Below, piece by piece: positions 11,101 through 20,429 of a stretch of 64,000 nucleotides of DNA. The translations under genes and the position numbers were made by a program. Source of the DNA: Diphasiastrum complanatum. Lineage: Eukaryota; Streptophyta; Lycopodiopsida; Lycopodiales; Lycopodiaceae. Location of the stretch: contig CM055102.1 in the NCBI GenBank assembly GCA_029204225.1, forward strand, positions 11,873,939-11,937,938. The letters are read 5' to 3'. Below the pieces are notes generated by a model that saw only the letters and a program-made list of their open reading frames with translations, ran no database searches and was not told the origin of the DNA. Within the stretch, counting starts at the first letter, position 1, and each line of letters starts with the position of its first letter.

Positions 11101-12027
11101 ATCAATCCACCAAGGATCATTATCATCTATGTTGGCTAACAAACTTGAAGTCATAACAAGTGATTCACATGTGTTATGTTCTTCCTCATCTATTGTAAGA
11201 TTTCCTTGCCTCTCTCCTTGCTCTCTTTTCTTCTTATAACATTCATTTGCAAAATGACCTTTTATCCCACAATAAAAGCACTTGAACTTTGACTTATTGT
11301 TCTTAGTAGAAGAGGAAGAGGAAGAGTGATCATCATGATCAAAGTTACCACCTTTGGACCATTTCCCTTTGCCTTTACCTTTGCCCTTGAATTTGCCTTT
11401 TGTGAAGAAAGCCTCTTCACCTCCACCTTGCAAGGATGCACCATCAAGCTTTGATTGCAACCTATGTTCTTCAGCCAATAAGATTTCCTGCAAGTCAACC
11501 ACACTTGGCAAGACTCTTTGAATGGCAAAACTTTGCACAAGGTTAGCATGTTCATTTAGCAAACCATTCAACATAACTTGGACTATTTCACCATCTTTTA
11601 TGTTCTCATCAATGCATGCTAAATCATCACTTAGGGACTTAACTCTCAAGATAAATGCATGAGCACTTTCACCCTCTCTTTGCCTACTAGAAAATATTTG
11701 TCTCCTTAGGGTCAATACCCTAGATGTGGACTTTGATTCAAAGAGCTTCTTTAAGGCATTCCATGCCTCACTTGCACTTTGACACTTTCCAACTTCCTTG
11801 AGAAGTTCATTTGTAACATTCATTTTAATGATATGAAGAGCCCTTTTGGCCTTCTTATCAAACCTTTGTTGCTCTTGAAGTGTGAGAGGTCTCTCTTCAA
11901 TTTCTGCAACTATGTCCATGAGTTCATTCAACTCAAGTAAGGACTCCATCCTCACTTTCCAAGTAGAGTAGTTTGATGAACTCAACCTTTCACTAGACTC
12001 TAGCATGATCCCACCATTGGAAGCCAT
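8140..12027 (-). CDS. Intact copia gag-pol polyprotein (1295 aa)
   Basis: One uninterrupted frame encodes all retrotransposon functions. The gag/UBN2 region is residues 1-200 (WKVRMESLL near 23). The zinc knuckle is C250-C253-H258-C263. The aspartic protease has Asp309 (WWIDSGASSH). The GAG-pre-integrase zinc region is about 440-485. The integrase has Asp506, Asp568 and Glu604 (HSD, RSDNGGEY, GVAERKN). The reverse transcriptase has YVDD at 990-993. RNase H has Asp1153, Glu1196 and Asp1232. The ATG at 12027 matches the MAS...LESSERL start of related gags here. The length is normal for copia. It makes virus-like particles, cDNA and the integration enzyme. No catalytic residue is missing, so it is likely functional. 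Confidence 0.96.
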   Translation of the reverse strand: MASNGGIMLESSERLSSSNYSTWKVRMESLLELNELMDIVAEIEERPLTLQEQQRFDKKAKRALHIIKMNVTNELLKEVGKCQSASEAWNALKKLFESKSTSRVLTLRRQIFSSRQREGESAHAFILRVKSLSDDLACIDENIKDGEIVQVMLNGLLNEHANLVQSFAIQRVLPSVVDLQEILLAEEHRLQSKLDGASLQGGGEEAFFTKGKFKGKGKGKGKWSKGGNFDHDDHSSSSSSTKNNKSKFKCFYCGIKGHFANECYKKKREQGERQGNLTIDEEEHNTCESLVMTSSLLANIDDNDPWWIDSGASSHMTRHKEYFTSLLSYEGEGNIIYTANDGQCDIKGIGTIPISLSTNRKANLENVLYIPSITKNLLSVSQMIDKGLDVEFIGDACLISKCGSLIAQGRRHGKLFKLDACVISNHEGCMAREQLTNQEVWHKRLGHPNFKSLEVMAKKELVLGLPKSLVANNSVCEHCALSKSHRLAYSRSTSRSKEAFQLVHSDIHSSSTTSNGGAKMYATFIDDFSRYTWIYLLKSKDEVFAAFVKFKNEMENQFNTKIKCLRSDNGGEYTSNRFKDFCIAHGIKREMSSPRTPQQNGVAERKNRTLCECAKAMRLHANLAKSFWGEALACANYLCNRWTSASLDGKTPHEVLYGRRPSVKHCRIFGCTCFVNITLDDRTKEDPSSKKGVFVGYSEVSKAYKVYIPSTKKVVISRDVIFHEENVSNVVDVDVDVPTNHHDVQDVLDEDGDATPKQTSRKTQRQRAKPSRLTYDEKGKQVVDNSNFAFLTSFDEPTCVGEAIQKKEWIQAMDHEHQALIKSNTWRLVKLPKDKKAIGCKWIFKIKTNQDGSINKYKARLVAKGYAQEYGIDYDETFAPVAKMVTIRILISLATLYDWDMWQMDVTNAFLNGDLEEDIYMEQPEGYVSHDEPNHVCYLQKSLYGLKQAPRSWYAKLNSFLLSQNFVMSEYDHSLYFRLNENDITLLLIYVDDIILSGGNNLDIDEIKMALKREFEIQDLGKLHYILGIEIIRTSKSTFICQEKYVNSILKRFHMEDCKVVSTPMESNVKLTTRSNERSFKDITLYRKLIGSLIWLTITRPDLSFVVGKLSQFMQDPSEAHWKLGKRVLRYISGSRDFGILYGGTTPNLCGFSDSDFAGDQMDRKSTSAFAIYLGDGVVSWLSKKQPTISLSSTEAEYKALTTCTKEILWIKRMLLDLHLLEPEKTPIILCDNLSAQSLASNPVFHARSKHIEIAHHFVRDQVIAKEVELQHVSSKECVADIFTKPLGKDLYLNA

Positions 12028-12239
12028 GATTCTAATGTTTCTTCAACTTTTAGGTTCTGTCCTAAAGCACTTAGCACTCACTTTTCTCTCAACAAATGAT
12101 AGATAAAGAGATCTATGAAGATTTAGGACCCTAAAACACTTCTATCTTGAACCTAGATGGTTTCCAAGCATAGAAAGGAAGATTGAAACACATGCAACAC
12201 TTTGCACACACTAAGAATGGATTACAAAATCAAACCAAC

Positions 12240-12740
12240 CTGAACACACTCTTGCTTAAGCTCTCAAACTTTCCAGCAAGTGACCAAATCAAGTTATGGT
12301 GTGAAGAGTTACTTGCATTCTTAGAAAATACCCAAAACTAGGATGCCAAGATTACCTAGTAATGAACAAACTTGATCAACATATGATCAACACACTAAGA
12401 TATTGATTCAACCTGTAAAACCACATGTAAACCACACTTCTAAAAGTTTATAAACTCCAGCAAGTGATAAATACAAGATTTAGAGGTGAATGAATGAGCA
12501 CACTTAGTGAATCACAAGACTAGCTTCACTATCTTGTCAAATCTTGGTGTTTAGATGTAGATCTAAGATCACTTCACATGAGAATGTTCCTCAACCTGTT
12601 AAGAACCTGAAAACACACTTGCATAATGGTTAACACCTTCCAGCAAATGCTCCAATCAAATTACATAAGGAGAGTTACTTACATGCTCAACAAAGTACAC
12701 CAAAATTTATGCCAAAATTGATGACAATCTTTACAATATG
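12240..12740 (-). repeat. Degenerate tandem repeats in the leader of element G
   Basis: Three diverged copies of about 184 bp are marked by ccagcaag/ccagcaaatg at 12273, 12457 and 12640. Each is followed by similar text such as gtgaagagttacttgcat versus ggagagttacttacatgc. They lie in the untranslated leader between PBS and gag. The leader of element J also has tandem repeats. Confidence 0.6.
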
Positions 12741-13188
12741 CTCTTCACAATGGAGCTTACAATATGTTCACCCAAAAAAAGGGGATCTTTCATCCAAATG
12801 GGAGCTTTGCTCAGCCTTTAGGAGAATTACAACTCACTCAAAAGAGCATTTGTCATCCACTTAAGGAGAAGTTTCATCCACTTAAGGAGAGTGTTCATCC
12901 AAGAATGGAGATTGTCAACAATAGGATTGAAAAGAACATTGTTAGTATTGAATATGCACAAGCCTCACAATCACAAATGATTAGGTGTTATGATCTGATC
13001 CAAAATAGTTTCTTTTCAGCCTCTGATCTTCAATAGACCTGAAATATGCTTTTGATCCACAAGTTCAACTCACAAAACAAAGGTTAGTAAGATTTGATCA
13101 ACAAAGCAATGCAAAATCATGCTAGAACTTGATCAAACATCCAAATATCACCAAAAATGGAATACTTACTGTAAATAGAAGCCAACCA

Positions 13189-13200
13189 GCTCTGATACCA
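13189..13200 (-). promoter_or_regulatory. Primer binding site of element G
   Basis: On the minus strand it reads TGGTATCAGAGC, directly inside the 5' LTR. It is complementary to the 3' end of plant initiator tRNA-Met, the usual copia primer. Confidence 0.93.
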
Positions 13201-13855
13201 TGTGAAAAATACAGATCCTAAGTGGATCTAAACTCCAAGATCATTGGCTTGAATGCTTGCACTCCAAACTACATAAGCTAGGAATTGGCAACACATTCTA
13301 TGCTACCTAGAATGCAAAGAACTTGATCAAAAAGCATTTATCACAAATGGAAACTTCCATAAACATCAAGTGCGGCCCAAAATAGCATTATACAGTCCAT
13401 AATACATCAGCCTATCACTTTTGGAAAGCACCTAAGATCATACACAATAGCTTGAAGACAATACACACAACAATGCTCTCAATGGAGGAAGAAACAATGA
13501 CAATGATCTATTGATCTCAATGAAGCATACAAAAGGTTTCTCCAACCTGTTCTCCACGACTTCCCTACTATTTATGGATGAGGAAGATGACTCTCTCTCC
13601 TCTCTCTAGAAGGTACTTGACCCTAGATATTCCCTATATAGGAAAAATAGCTAAAAATGGCTTATATGACCAAAATACATCAAAATGGTCTCATTTTGAA
13701 GGGTATGAAGTTTGACACTTCATCATACTGAAAAAATACAGTAAATAAAAACATTGTGGCCTGGTTCACACGTGTGAAACTCCAGAACCAAAACTATTTA
13801 CAATTTTAGCCAATTTAGGCCTCAAACTAGCTAGGAAATGTTGACAATTTTCACA
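13201..13855 (-). repeat. 5' LTR of element G
   Basis: It has the same 655-bp sequence as the 3' LTR and carries the promoter (TATA-like CCTATATAGGG at 13632-13642). Such near-identity of the two LTRs is expected shortly after integration, because both are copied from one template. Confidence 0.95.
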
Positions 13856-14172
13856 GATGGAATAGGAAGAGAGGTAGCGACAACAGAAATTGGAGTGGGG
13901 GGTTGCATGGAAGAAGAAGTGGCGGTGGTTGATGGAGTAGTTAGTGAGGCAGTGGTGACACGTCGTCGAGTAACAGGTGGAGATGTGGATGTAGAGACAG
14001 CGCCACGTATTTGTTTGTTGGCCGTTGTGTTAATAACTGCAGGTTGGGAGAAGGTAGATGCTTGAGATGGTGGGTAAAGGTTAGTATGTGACACAAGGGT
14101 AGACATGACAGATGAGCATTGAAAACCGCACACTTTTGCCTCAAGAAGTGCACAGGCAAAGTTACACAACAA
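13856..14172 (-). pseudogene. X reading frame, Pro/Ser/Thr-rich segment (5' side of the G insertion)
   Basis: This minus-strand frame begins near 14172 (LCNFACALLEAKVCGF) and passes into a Thr/Ser/Pro-rich linker (TTASLTTPSTTATSSS). Across the G insertion it is in frame with 7422-6955. Upstream it is separated from the N-terminal part by stop codons and a frame change near 14200-14225, so X is already damaged apart from G. Confidence 0.55.
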
Positions 14173-14224
14173 ATCAGGATTGGGATTTGATGGAGTTTGT
14201 TAGTTCTCGAATAAGGAAGCTATG

Positions 14225-14803
14225 CTAGTCGTATGGCACAACGGAAGGGTTAGAGAATTTTAGAAAGGATTCCACTATCTGACTTAGTAGCGTAGACTGG
14301 ATTCTGTCCTTGCGAAATGTTGAAATAACCAGAAAGTTATTCAACAGATGCGCAGCTGTCTGGATGATGGGTTCCTTAATAGCTTCTATCAGGTAACGAT
14401 TGTTAGTCTGGATGAAAATTTTTGGTGTGCTTTGGGTGACGAATGGTTTGATCAGAACTTTGGCATGGCGATGGGAGATGGGTTGACGATCACCGGACAT
14501 AATGCCAATGGTGATCATCGAGTCGGCGTTAATCCTGACCTTGTACGTAATACCTTGGTATAGGAAGTGGAAACGAGCCTTGTCCTCATCCCAGGTGGCG
14601 TAAGCATGAAGGGCAAGGCCCATGTTAATCTCAGAATGGAAGAGCGCCGAGTAAAAACCCATTGCTTCAAGGAGGAGCCTGACTGTCTGCAGCCATGGTT
14701 GGATCAGAGTGTTAGAGGGTAGAGGCCAAATCTGTGTGGCCTCGGGGATGTCACGCTGGATCACATGTTTGGCGCCAGAGTCTTCAGAGGATGAAAAGGC
14801 CAT
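14225..14803 (-). pseudogene. X reading frame, N-terminal domain (unknown function)
   Basis: A 192-codon minus-strand frame starts at an ATG in good plant context (GCTAACATGGCC). It encodes a globular-looking domain with many hydrophobic and aromatic residues (LQTVRLLLEAMGFYSALF, ARFHFLYQGITYKVRIN). No signal peptide is evident. It lies on the same strand as, and about 1.1 kb downstream of, the gypsy integrase. It also lies about 240 bases downstream of a TATA-like box. Tat/Athila elements can carry extra ORFs 3' of integrase, so that is my leading guess. A captured host gene is the alternative. I do not recognise the family. Confidence 0.5.
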
Positions 14804-15045
14804 GTTAGCAATGATGAATAGTGGTCAAAAAAGTAGAAAAAATGGAAAAAGATGTGGAAACAGTAGAAAACTGAGAATAACGAGTCTTGAATGACAATAA
14901 TTGTAGTTCAGAGCGCAGATCGGTGTTTAATATGAGCAGATGACAACTGGTCGGAAGTTTGGTTGAAAAGAGAAAACTTGGTATTTTCAGTGGAAATTTC
15001 GGTAGACCTTCGCTAGTAAAGGTGACAAATGACTCGAATTCAACC

Positions 15046-15055
15046 CTTATATAGC
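15046..15055 (-). promoter_or_regulatory. TATA-like box ahead of the X frame
   Basis: Minus-strand CTATATAAGG lies about 240 bases upstream of the X start codon at 14803. The interval is pyrimidine-rich near the ATG. No LTR or PBS is visible in it. This suggests an internal promoter for X, but it is sequence inspection only. Confidence 0.45.
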
Positions 15056-15149
15056 GGAATTTAGAGTGTGTATTAGGTGAAATTCACTTTCCCTTGCTTA
15101 GTTCCACCCAAATTTTGGCAAGCACCTTCTTCACAAAATTCTAAGACCT

Positions 15150-15470
15150 CAGGGAAGTCTGCGAGAGTTCAGAAGGTGATTTGACTGCTATGCGAAGGTT
15201 CTGCGAGGGTTCAGGCTGTTTGTGAGGGTTCAACTCTCGCAGGAAGTGATCTCTCACACAACTTGTTTTTGTGATTGGATTTTCAAGATCAGACCATGTA
15301 GACAGGCTAATTTCACTGCTCTGATTCCATTTAGGCACTTGCGAGAGCTGGTAAGTTGATCTTGATGCTCTACAAGGGTTCGAAAAATTCTGCCTCTAGA
15401 AACTTTTGCATACACTAAAAAATTATGATTCCTCCATCAAGAACTCTCGCAGAGATTTTCATGGATGCAT
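15150..15470. repeat. GCGAGRGTT motif cluster downstream of gypsy integrase
   Basis: Copies of gcgagagttc, gcgagggttc and the inverse ctctcgca occur at short intervals in this noncoding stretch. The same word recurs throughout the gypsy leader at 22190-23990. The shared motif ties this 3' region to the same element. The rest of 14804-15886 holds no recognisable gene. Confidence 0.6.
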
Positions 15471-15886
15471 CTAGGTCAGATCTAGTGACTGTCCAATTTT
15501 CAAGAGCTACCTCCCAGTGGATCTCAAAAAATTATGAAAAAAGTGCTCTTTCAGAGTGTTTTTTGACGAGATCTCAAGATTTTTTGATTTTTACCTTTGT
15601 AAACTGGTAATCAGCTTCATCCAAGCTTGATGTGACTGTCGGTAGTGCTCTGGAAGTTCTAATGGTTTCTTGGTAGTAGATCCATCAGTCAATCTGATGA
15701 TTTGCTTCCTTTTTGACCCTATCAAGATCTGGATCCTCCTTGGATTCTGATGGATTTCCCCAATCTTGCCAGATCTAGTTGAATCTTGATGGATTTAGCT
15801 TGATTTGGCTTGATCTCCTTAGATCTAGCGGTGATGGCTAAGCAAATTAGCTTTTTGTAATGTGCCACTCCCAATCTGGATCTGTC

Positions 15887-16932
15887 TTACTGTGGTGGCC
15901 AGTACTTGTGCAACCGGCTACCATTGATGGGTGTGTTGAATGGCGTCCCATCAAGCTGTTCTAAGTTCACGGCCCCATGATTAAAAATTTTCTTGATCCT
16001 ATAAGGACCTTCGCCCGTGAATTTTAACTTCTCTTTGATCGCCTTGGTTTTATACATCAGGACCAGATCTCCTGAACGAAGATCCTTCTTTTGTAATTTG
16101 TGATCATGCCAAGCTTTGTGTCTTTCCTTTTCAGTTGCCAGTGCATGCACAGTTAGTAACCGTGTTTCATAGAGTTTATGCAGAGCTTTGTGGCGTAGCT
16201 GTAGAGATCTGGACTCATTAAGATATTGAGCAGTGGCAATCCTTAATGAAGGAACTAAAAACTCTACTGGCATCACAGCATCCTGACCATATACCAATTG
16301 GAAGGGTGTTTGATCAATGCTCCCTTTATATGTTGTCCTGAATGCCCACAATGTAGCATGCAACTTGTGTTCCCAATTTGATCTGCTAGCTTCAACTATT
16401 TTCGTAAGCACGCTACACATGATCTTATTGGATGATTCTGCTTGCCCATTACCATGAGGATAATAAGACGTACTAGTTCTGTGGATCATGAAGAATTCCT
16501 CCAATAGGACCTTGATGGTCTCGTTGATGAAATGGCTTCCGCAATCACTGACTAGTTGCACCGGGCATCCAAAGTGCACAATGATATTACATGAAGGAAC
16601 TTGGCAGTGGCCCTAGCATCAGCTACTCTTACTACCTTGGCTTCGACCCATTTGGTGAGGTAGTCTATGGCTACGATTATGTATCGAGCCTGGGAACTCC
16701 TTGCTGCAGGGTGAATTGGACCAATATAATCCAATCTACATTTTTCAAACGGTGCTTGGGCTAAGACTGGGTGCAGTACATCATAGTTCAATCTCGTTGA
16801 TCTCCTTGCCCTTTGGCACACATCGCACGTTTTCAAGTATTCCTCCATGTCTTTATGAATCGTTGGCCACCAACATCCTGATTGCAGGATCTTGCGAACT
16901 ATAATGTTAGATGCAAAATGGCCTCCACCCAT
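15887..16932 (-). pseudogene. Gypsy integrase (T)
   Basis: In coding order the first part is the H2C2 zinc domain (GGGHFASN, CDVCQRARR) and the start of the catalytic core (LDYIGPI, AIDYLTKWVEA). Next comes the core with VSDCGSHF and a Glu near GQAESSNK, then a C-terminal domain ending GSRLHKYWPP. The EFLVPSLRIA wording fits the Tat/Athila group. A frameshift near 16560-16580 separates the two frames. The enzyme inserts cDNA into the chromosome. This copy is broken. Confidence 0.9.
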
Positions 16933-17009
16933 GTCTTCATATGAAAGAAAAATGATCTAGTTGGTCTCATGAGGAAGAATACACCGTCGAAGAGACCTCT
17001 TCGGTACAA

Positions 17010-17627
17010 CTAGCCGGCAATCAGCTGATAAGGTCTAGCCTTCAAGATCAATTTTTGATGTTTCATCTTTGGTAGTGATTTGTCTAGTTGGCCCCGCATT
17101 AGATATTCAACAATGTCGGCAGCCCATTCTGGTATTGTATCCACATAAAATAAGACAGCATCTGTCAGCTCATCATCGGGTTGGGTTGCAATCTCCTTTT
17201 CCTTGATTCGTGACACATGATCTGCCATGTAGTGTTGTTTTCCCTTGCAAACTACTATCCGAAAATCAAATTCCAACAACAAAAGGAGCCATTTGGTGAT
17301 TCTCCCGGTGTTGCAAGTTTTATTAACAAGATATAGCAAGGGTTGATGGTCCATAAAAAAAGCAAAATGTGTGACCATCAAATAGTGTCGAAACTTCTTA
17401 ACCGCATAGACCATTGTCAGTGCTCCCCGCTCTGTGGTTGAATGATTCATTTCGATATCATTGAACTGTCAGCTCGCAAATTGGATTGGAAAATCCGTTT
17501 TGTGTTCACCTGGCTGAGTTAAGACTGCTCCAACTGCATACTTCAATGCATCCGTATGCACGTGGAACTCAATGGACCAATTGGGTGGTCGTAAGATTGG
17601 TGCTGAGACCAATGCATCCTTAATCTT
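17010..17627 (-). pseudogene. Gypsy RNase H (T)
   Basis: The minus strand reads STTERGALTMVYAVKKFRHY, then MDHQPLLYLVNK and a LLLLEFDFRI stretch followed by ADHVSRI. These are standard Ty3/gypsy RNase H motifs. The first part (17451-17627) is in another frame with a stop near 17468. RNase H removes RNA from the RNA-DNA hybrid during reverse transcription. Confidence 0.88.
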
Positions 17628-18544
17628 CTAGAAAGCCTTTAGAGCTTCCTCATTCCAATGTGGATCCATTGTGAGCTTGTAAATTCGTCTGGCTAACTCC
17701 GCAAAATCAAGATTGAAGAAATAGTTAGCATGACCCATGAAAATGTAGACCTCATGGATCGTCCCCGGTGGTGGTAGATCAACAATGATCCTGACCTTTG
17801 ATAGATCTATGGTGATCCCGTGTCTTGACACTATATGGCCGAGTATTAAGCCATGTGTCACCCAGAATTGACATTTTTTTGGATTTAAGGAGATTTGGTA
17901 TTCACAGCATTTTTGTAACACCTTCTCCAAATTGGATAAGTGTTCTGAATCTGGTCCATGCATGCACAAATCGTCCAAGAAAATTTTCAAATTTTTTTGG
18001 AAATTATCTTTGAATGTCGTCTGCATGACTCGTTGGACAGTGCTTGGGGCATTGCAAAGTCCGAATGGCATCACTTTATAGGCATAAGTTCCTCATTATG
18101 TGGCGAATGTTGTCTTGTGCTGGTCCTGTGGGCTATTTTCACCTGGTTGTAGCCGCTGAAGCCATCTAGAAAATTATAGGCTTCATCGCCAGCTACTCTA
18201 TCGAGGACACTTTCTGTAAATGGTAAAGAAAAATGGTCCTTTTTGGTGACTACATTAAGCGCCTTCAGATTCACACAGATATGCATTTTGCCATTCTTCT
18301 TGGTTACTATAACTATCGGCGATACCCATTCCATGTGCTCGATTTCATGAATGAAATCTGCATCCATAAGTTTTTGCAACTCTTGCTTGATCAATTCTGT
18401 ATAATTCGGGTTGCAGTGGTAGTAACGGCTTACCTTGGGGACTGCTCCATCCACCAAAGGCATGGTGTGTTGAACTACTGTTGGCGGAATGCCCTTTAGA
18501 TCACTATAGCTCCAGGCAAAACAGTCTTTATATTCCACTAACAA
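17628..18544 (-). pseudogene. Gypsy reverse transcriptase (T)
   Basis: Two overlapping frames cover the RT. The first carries YKDCFAWSYSDLKGIPP, WVSPIVIVTKKNGK and NFLDGFSGYNQV. The second carries MPFGLCNAPSTVQRVM and the catalytic IFLDDLC, where YLDDF is usual. A frameshift lies near 18071. Both catalytic Asp of the DD pair are still encoded, but the frame is lost. Confidence 0.92.
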
Positions 18545-18577
18545 GGATCGTAGTCTCTTGAACTACGTGGGTGTTAA

Positions 18578-19575
18578 CTACTCTCCCACATGCACTATCC
18601 TTTCTTCTTCTCCTGGTTCCGCAAGATTCATCGGCTGTGTTCGTGCAGGTCCCTCAAAGACTTGTTCCGTTGGTGCCTGACTTTGATCAAGTTCTCGTTG
18701 GGCTTGCGACATCATGGTTACCATGTCGTCCAATGTATAGTTCTTGAAAGTATCAGGCATCTCATGAACTGGAGCTCGTCGAGATTCTTCTTTCAGCATA
18801 TTGATCTTGGCCTGACTGGTCATTTTTTTTATTTTATGTCACTTGTGTAGAAGATGACGTTGTATCTGAGTCCAACTTGATTGACTTCAAGGAATCCAAC
18901 ACCTTCTTTTTGCTCTTTTTTGTCATTTTAGTCAGTTCATCCTTATTGTCTTTCTTTGGGACTGCTGTGACATTCGCCTCATGGTTGCGAATATCAACGT
19001 CTACTGTAGCTACTGCCTCTTCGGGTAGGTCGCTCCATCGGATCACCTGGTTGTAGTGTTGCTTCAATTGATTCTTCTTATTCGCAGGTGCCTTGGGTGG
19101 TTTGATGCTTGAGACTTTCGCCATAGCAGACCTTTGTGGTGGTTGAGCTGGTACCTTCTTGGTTCAGTAATGATCTGGGTCCATGTGGTGTAGGACTTGT
19201 TCATTCGTCAGTTCAATCTCCTTATTATAAGTTAGAGCATGTTGCCAAGGGACTAGATCATCGTCCACTGGGTTCTCAATCGGCTCCGTTGACAGCCATG
19301 TTACGTTTATCACATTCACTCCAAATGTGATTGGTGTGTCTATAGTGTAACATTTGGGTGAAGTTGTACTCGGTTCTGGATCTGATTCATATTGACATGT
19401 CTGGCAGTCAATAGTTGCTAATACATCCATCCATCTCATCACATCCATCTCTAAATGATGGTGACCTCCCTTGGTTGGCCTTGGGCGGTCAATCGTATGA
19501 TCAGTCGTAGATGATTCGTCATCAACTTTGGGTGCAATAGGTTTCACCGCCCATGTGGTTGGATCTACCTTTACA
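18578..19575 (-). pseudogene. Gypsy PR-RT linker region (T)
   Basis: Short minus-strand frames (18578-18823, 18834-19124, 19164-19547) have low complexity and are charged. They include the Lys-rich stretch KKDNKDELTKMTKKSKKKV. They lie between protease and RT where gypsy polyproteins have poorly conserved linkers. No catalytic motif is seen. The frames are separated by stops. Confidence 0.6.
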
Positions 19576-19579
19576 GCCT

Positions 19580-20199
19580 ATTTTCTGTTCTCGAAGGTGA
19601 GTTTTCCTGTACCCTAGTTGTGTGCTACTTGCGCAGCCCGCAACCATGGTCTTCCCAGTAAAACATGGTATGCAGATGGAGATTCAGACATATCTATGAC
19701 CACAAAAGTAATCACATACTGCATGCCTGCTATCTTTACGGGAATATCAGCAACTACACATTTTGTTTCACACAGGATTGATCTGCTAGCTTGATGGCAA
19801 TCTGGCTGGCTTCAATCCTTGTAATCTCCATTTTTCGTACAAAATAGTGGAGTTTAGATTGACACCCGATCCTCCATCTACCACTGCCACCTCGTCCTCG
19901 TATCTCTTGTGTTTGATTGGCAAAGTGATATTGTGTTCCTCACTTTCCCATGCTGCTCTGATGTGGAGGACGTTACTTGTTTCATCATAGCCCGCACAAT
20001 ATATGGGCTCAAGCACTACTAGCTCCTCATCCGCTTTGGTCCATTCAGCTAAAAGGCTTTTCGCTTGTGGTGCAATCCGCAATAGTTCTCCGAGTGGTAA
20101 ACTAACATGGCTTGACAGCAAAAGTGTGAGCCTTTTCAGTGCGTGGTTCCTCAGGCTCCACCATGTGAAAAGGTGGTCCATGTTGGTGCAACCGATCAT
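19580..20199 (-). pseudogene. Gypsy aspartic protease (T)
   Basis: The minus strand encodes VAVVDGGSGVNL, corresponding to the D-[ST]-G active site with Gly in the second position. Further on is the flap-distal motif YHVLLGRPWLRAAQ near 19630-19670, typical of gypsy retropepsins. A stop near 19786 and another near 19580 break the frame. The enzyme would cut the polyprotein. Confidence 0.82.
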
Positions 20200-20429
20200 T
20201 TTGATCAGTGCACAGTGGTGAGCCCGTTTGAGGTTCCCATTCGACGCTCATTGGAGGTTTTGTGGGATTGTTTCATTCTTGCTCTTTTTTCTCCTTGTGT
20301 TTTTTATATCCAGTGTCTTATTTTCTGGTACTGTCTTCTCTCTTCTCTCACATTTGGATATGGTGCTGAAGTTGAGGGTTGGTCGTCAGTGACCGATGGT
20401 GGTGGTGAGGGAGCCACTTTCTTCCTCTT

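Larger units (their letters stand above)
7423..13855 (-). mobile_element. Complete young Ty1/copia retrotransposon G
   Basis: This is a 6433-bp element on the minus strand with 655-bp LTRs at both ends. It has a PBS for initiator tRNA-Met (13189-13200), a 1.2-kb leader, one intact gag-pol frame and a PPT next to the 3' LTR. It is flanked by a perfect 5-bp duplication GATGG (7418-7422 and 13856-13860). By eye the LTRs differ at one position (cctaatatc versus cctaagatc). It interrupts the X frame. All parts needed for autonomous movement are present. This is the only element in the window for which that holds. Confidence 0.96.

Noticed and set aside
13189-13200. tRNA-like text gctctgatacca at several places
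   Set aside because: These are primer binding sites complementary to initiator tRNA-Met, not tRNA genes; no cloverleaf is present. The same applies at 45203, 59139 and 62979.
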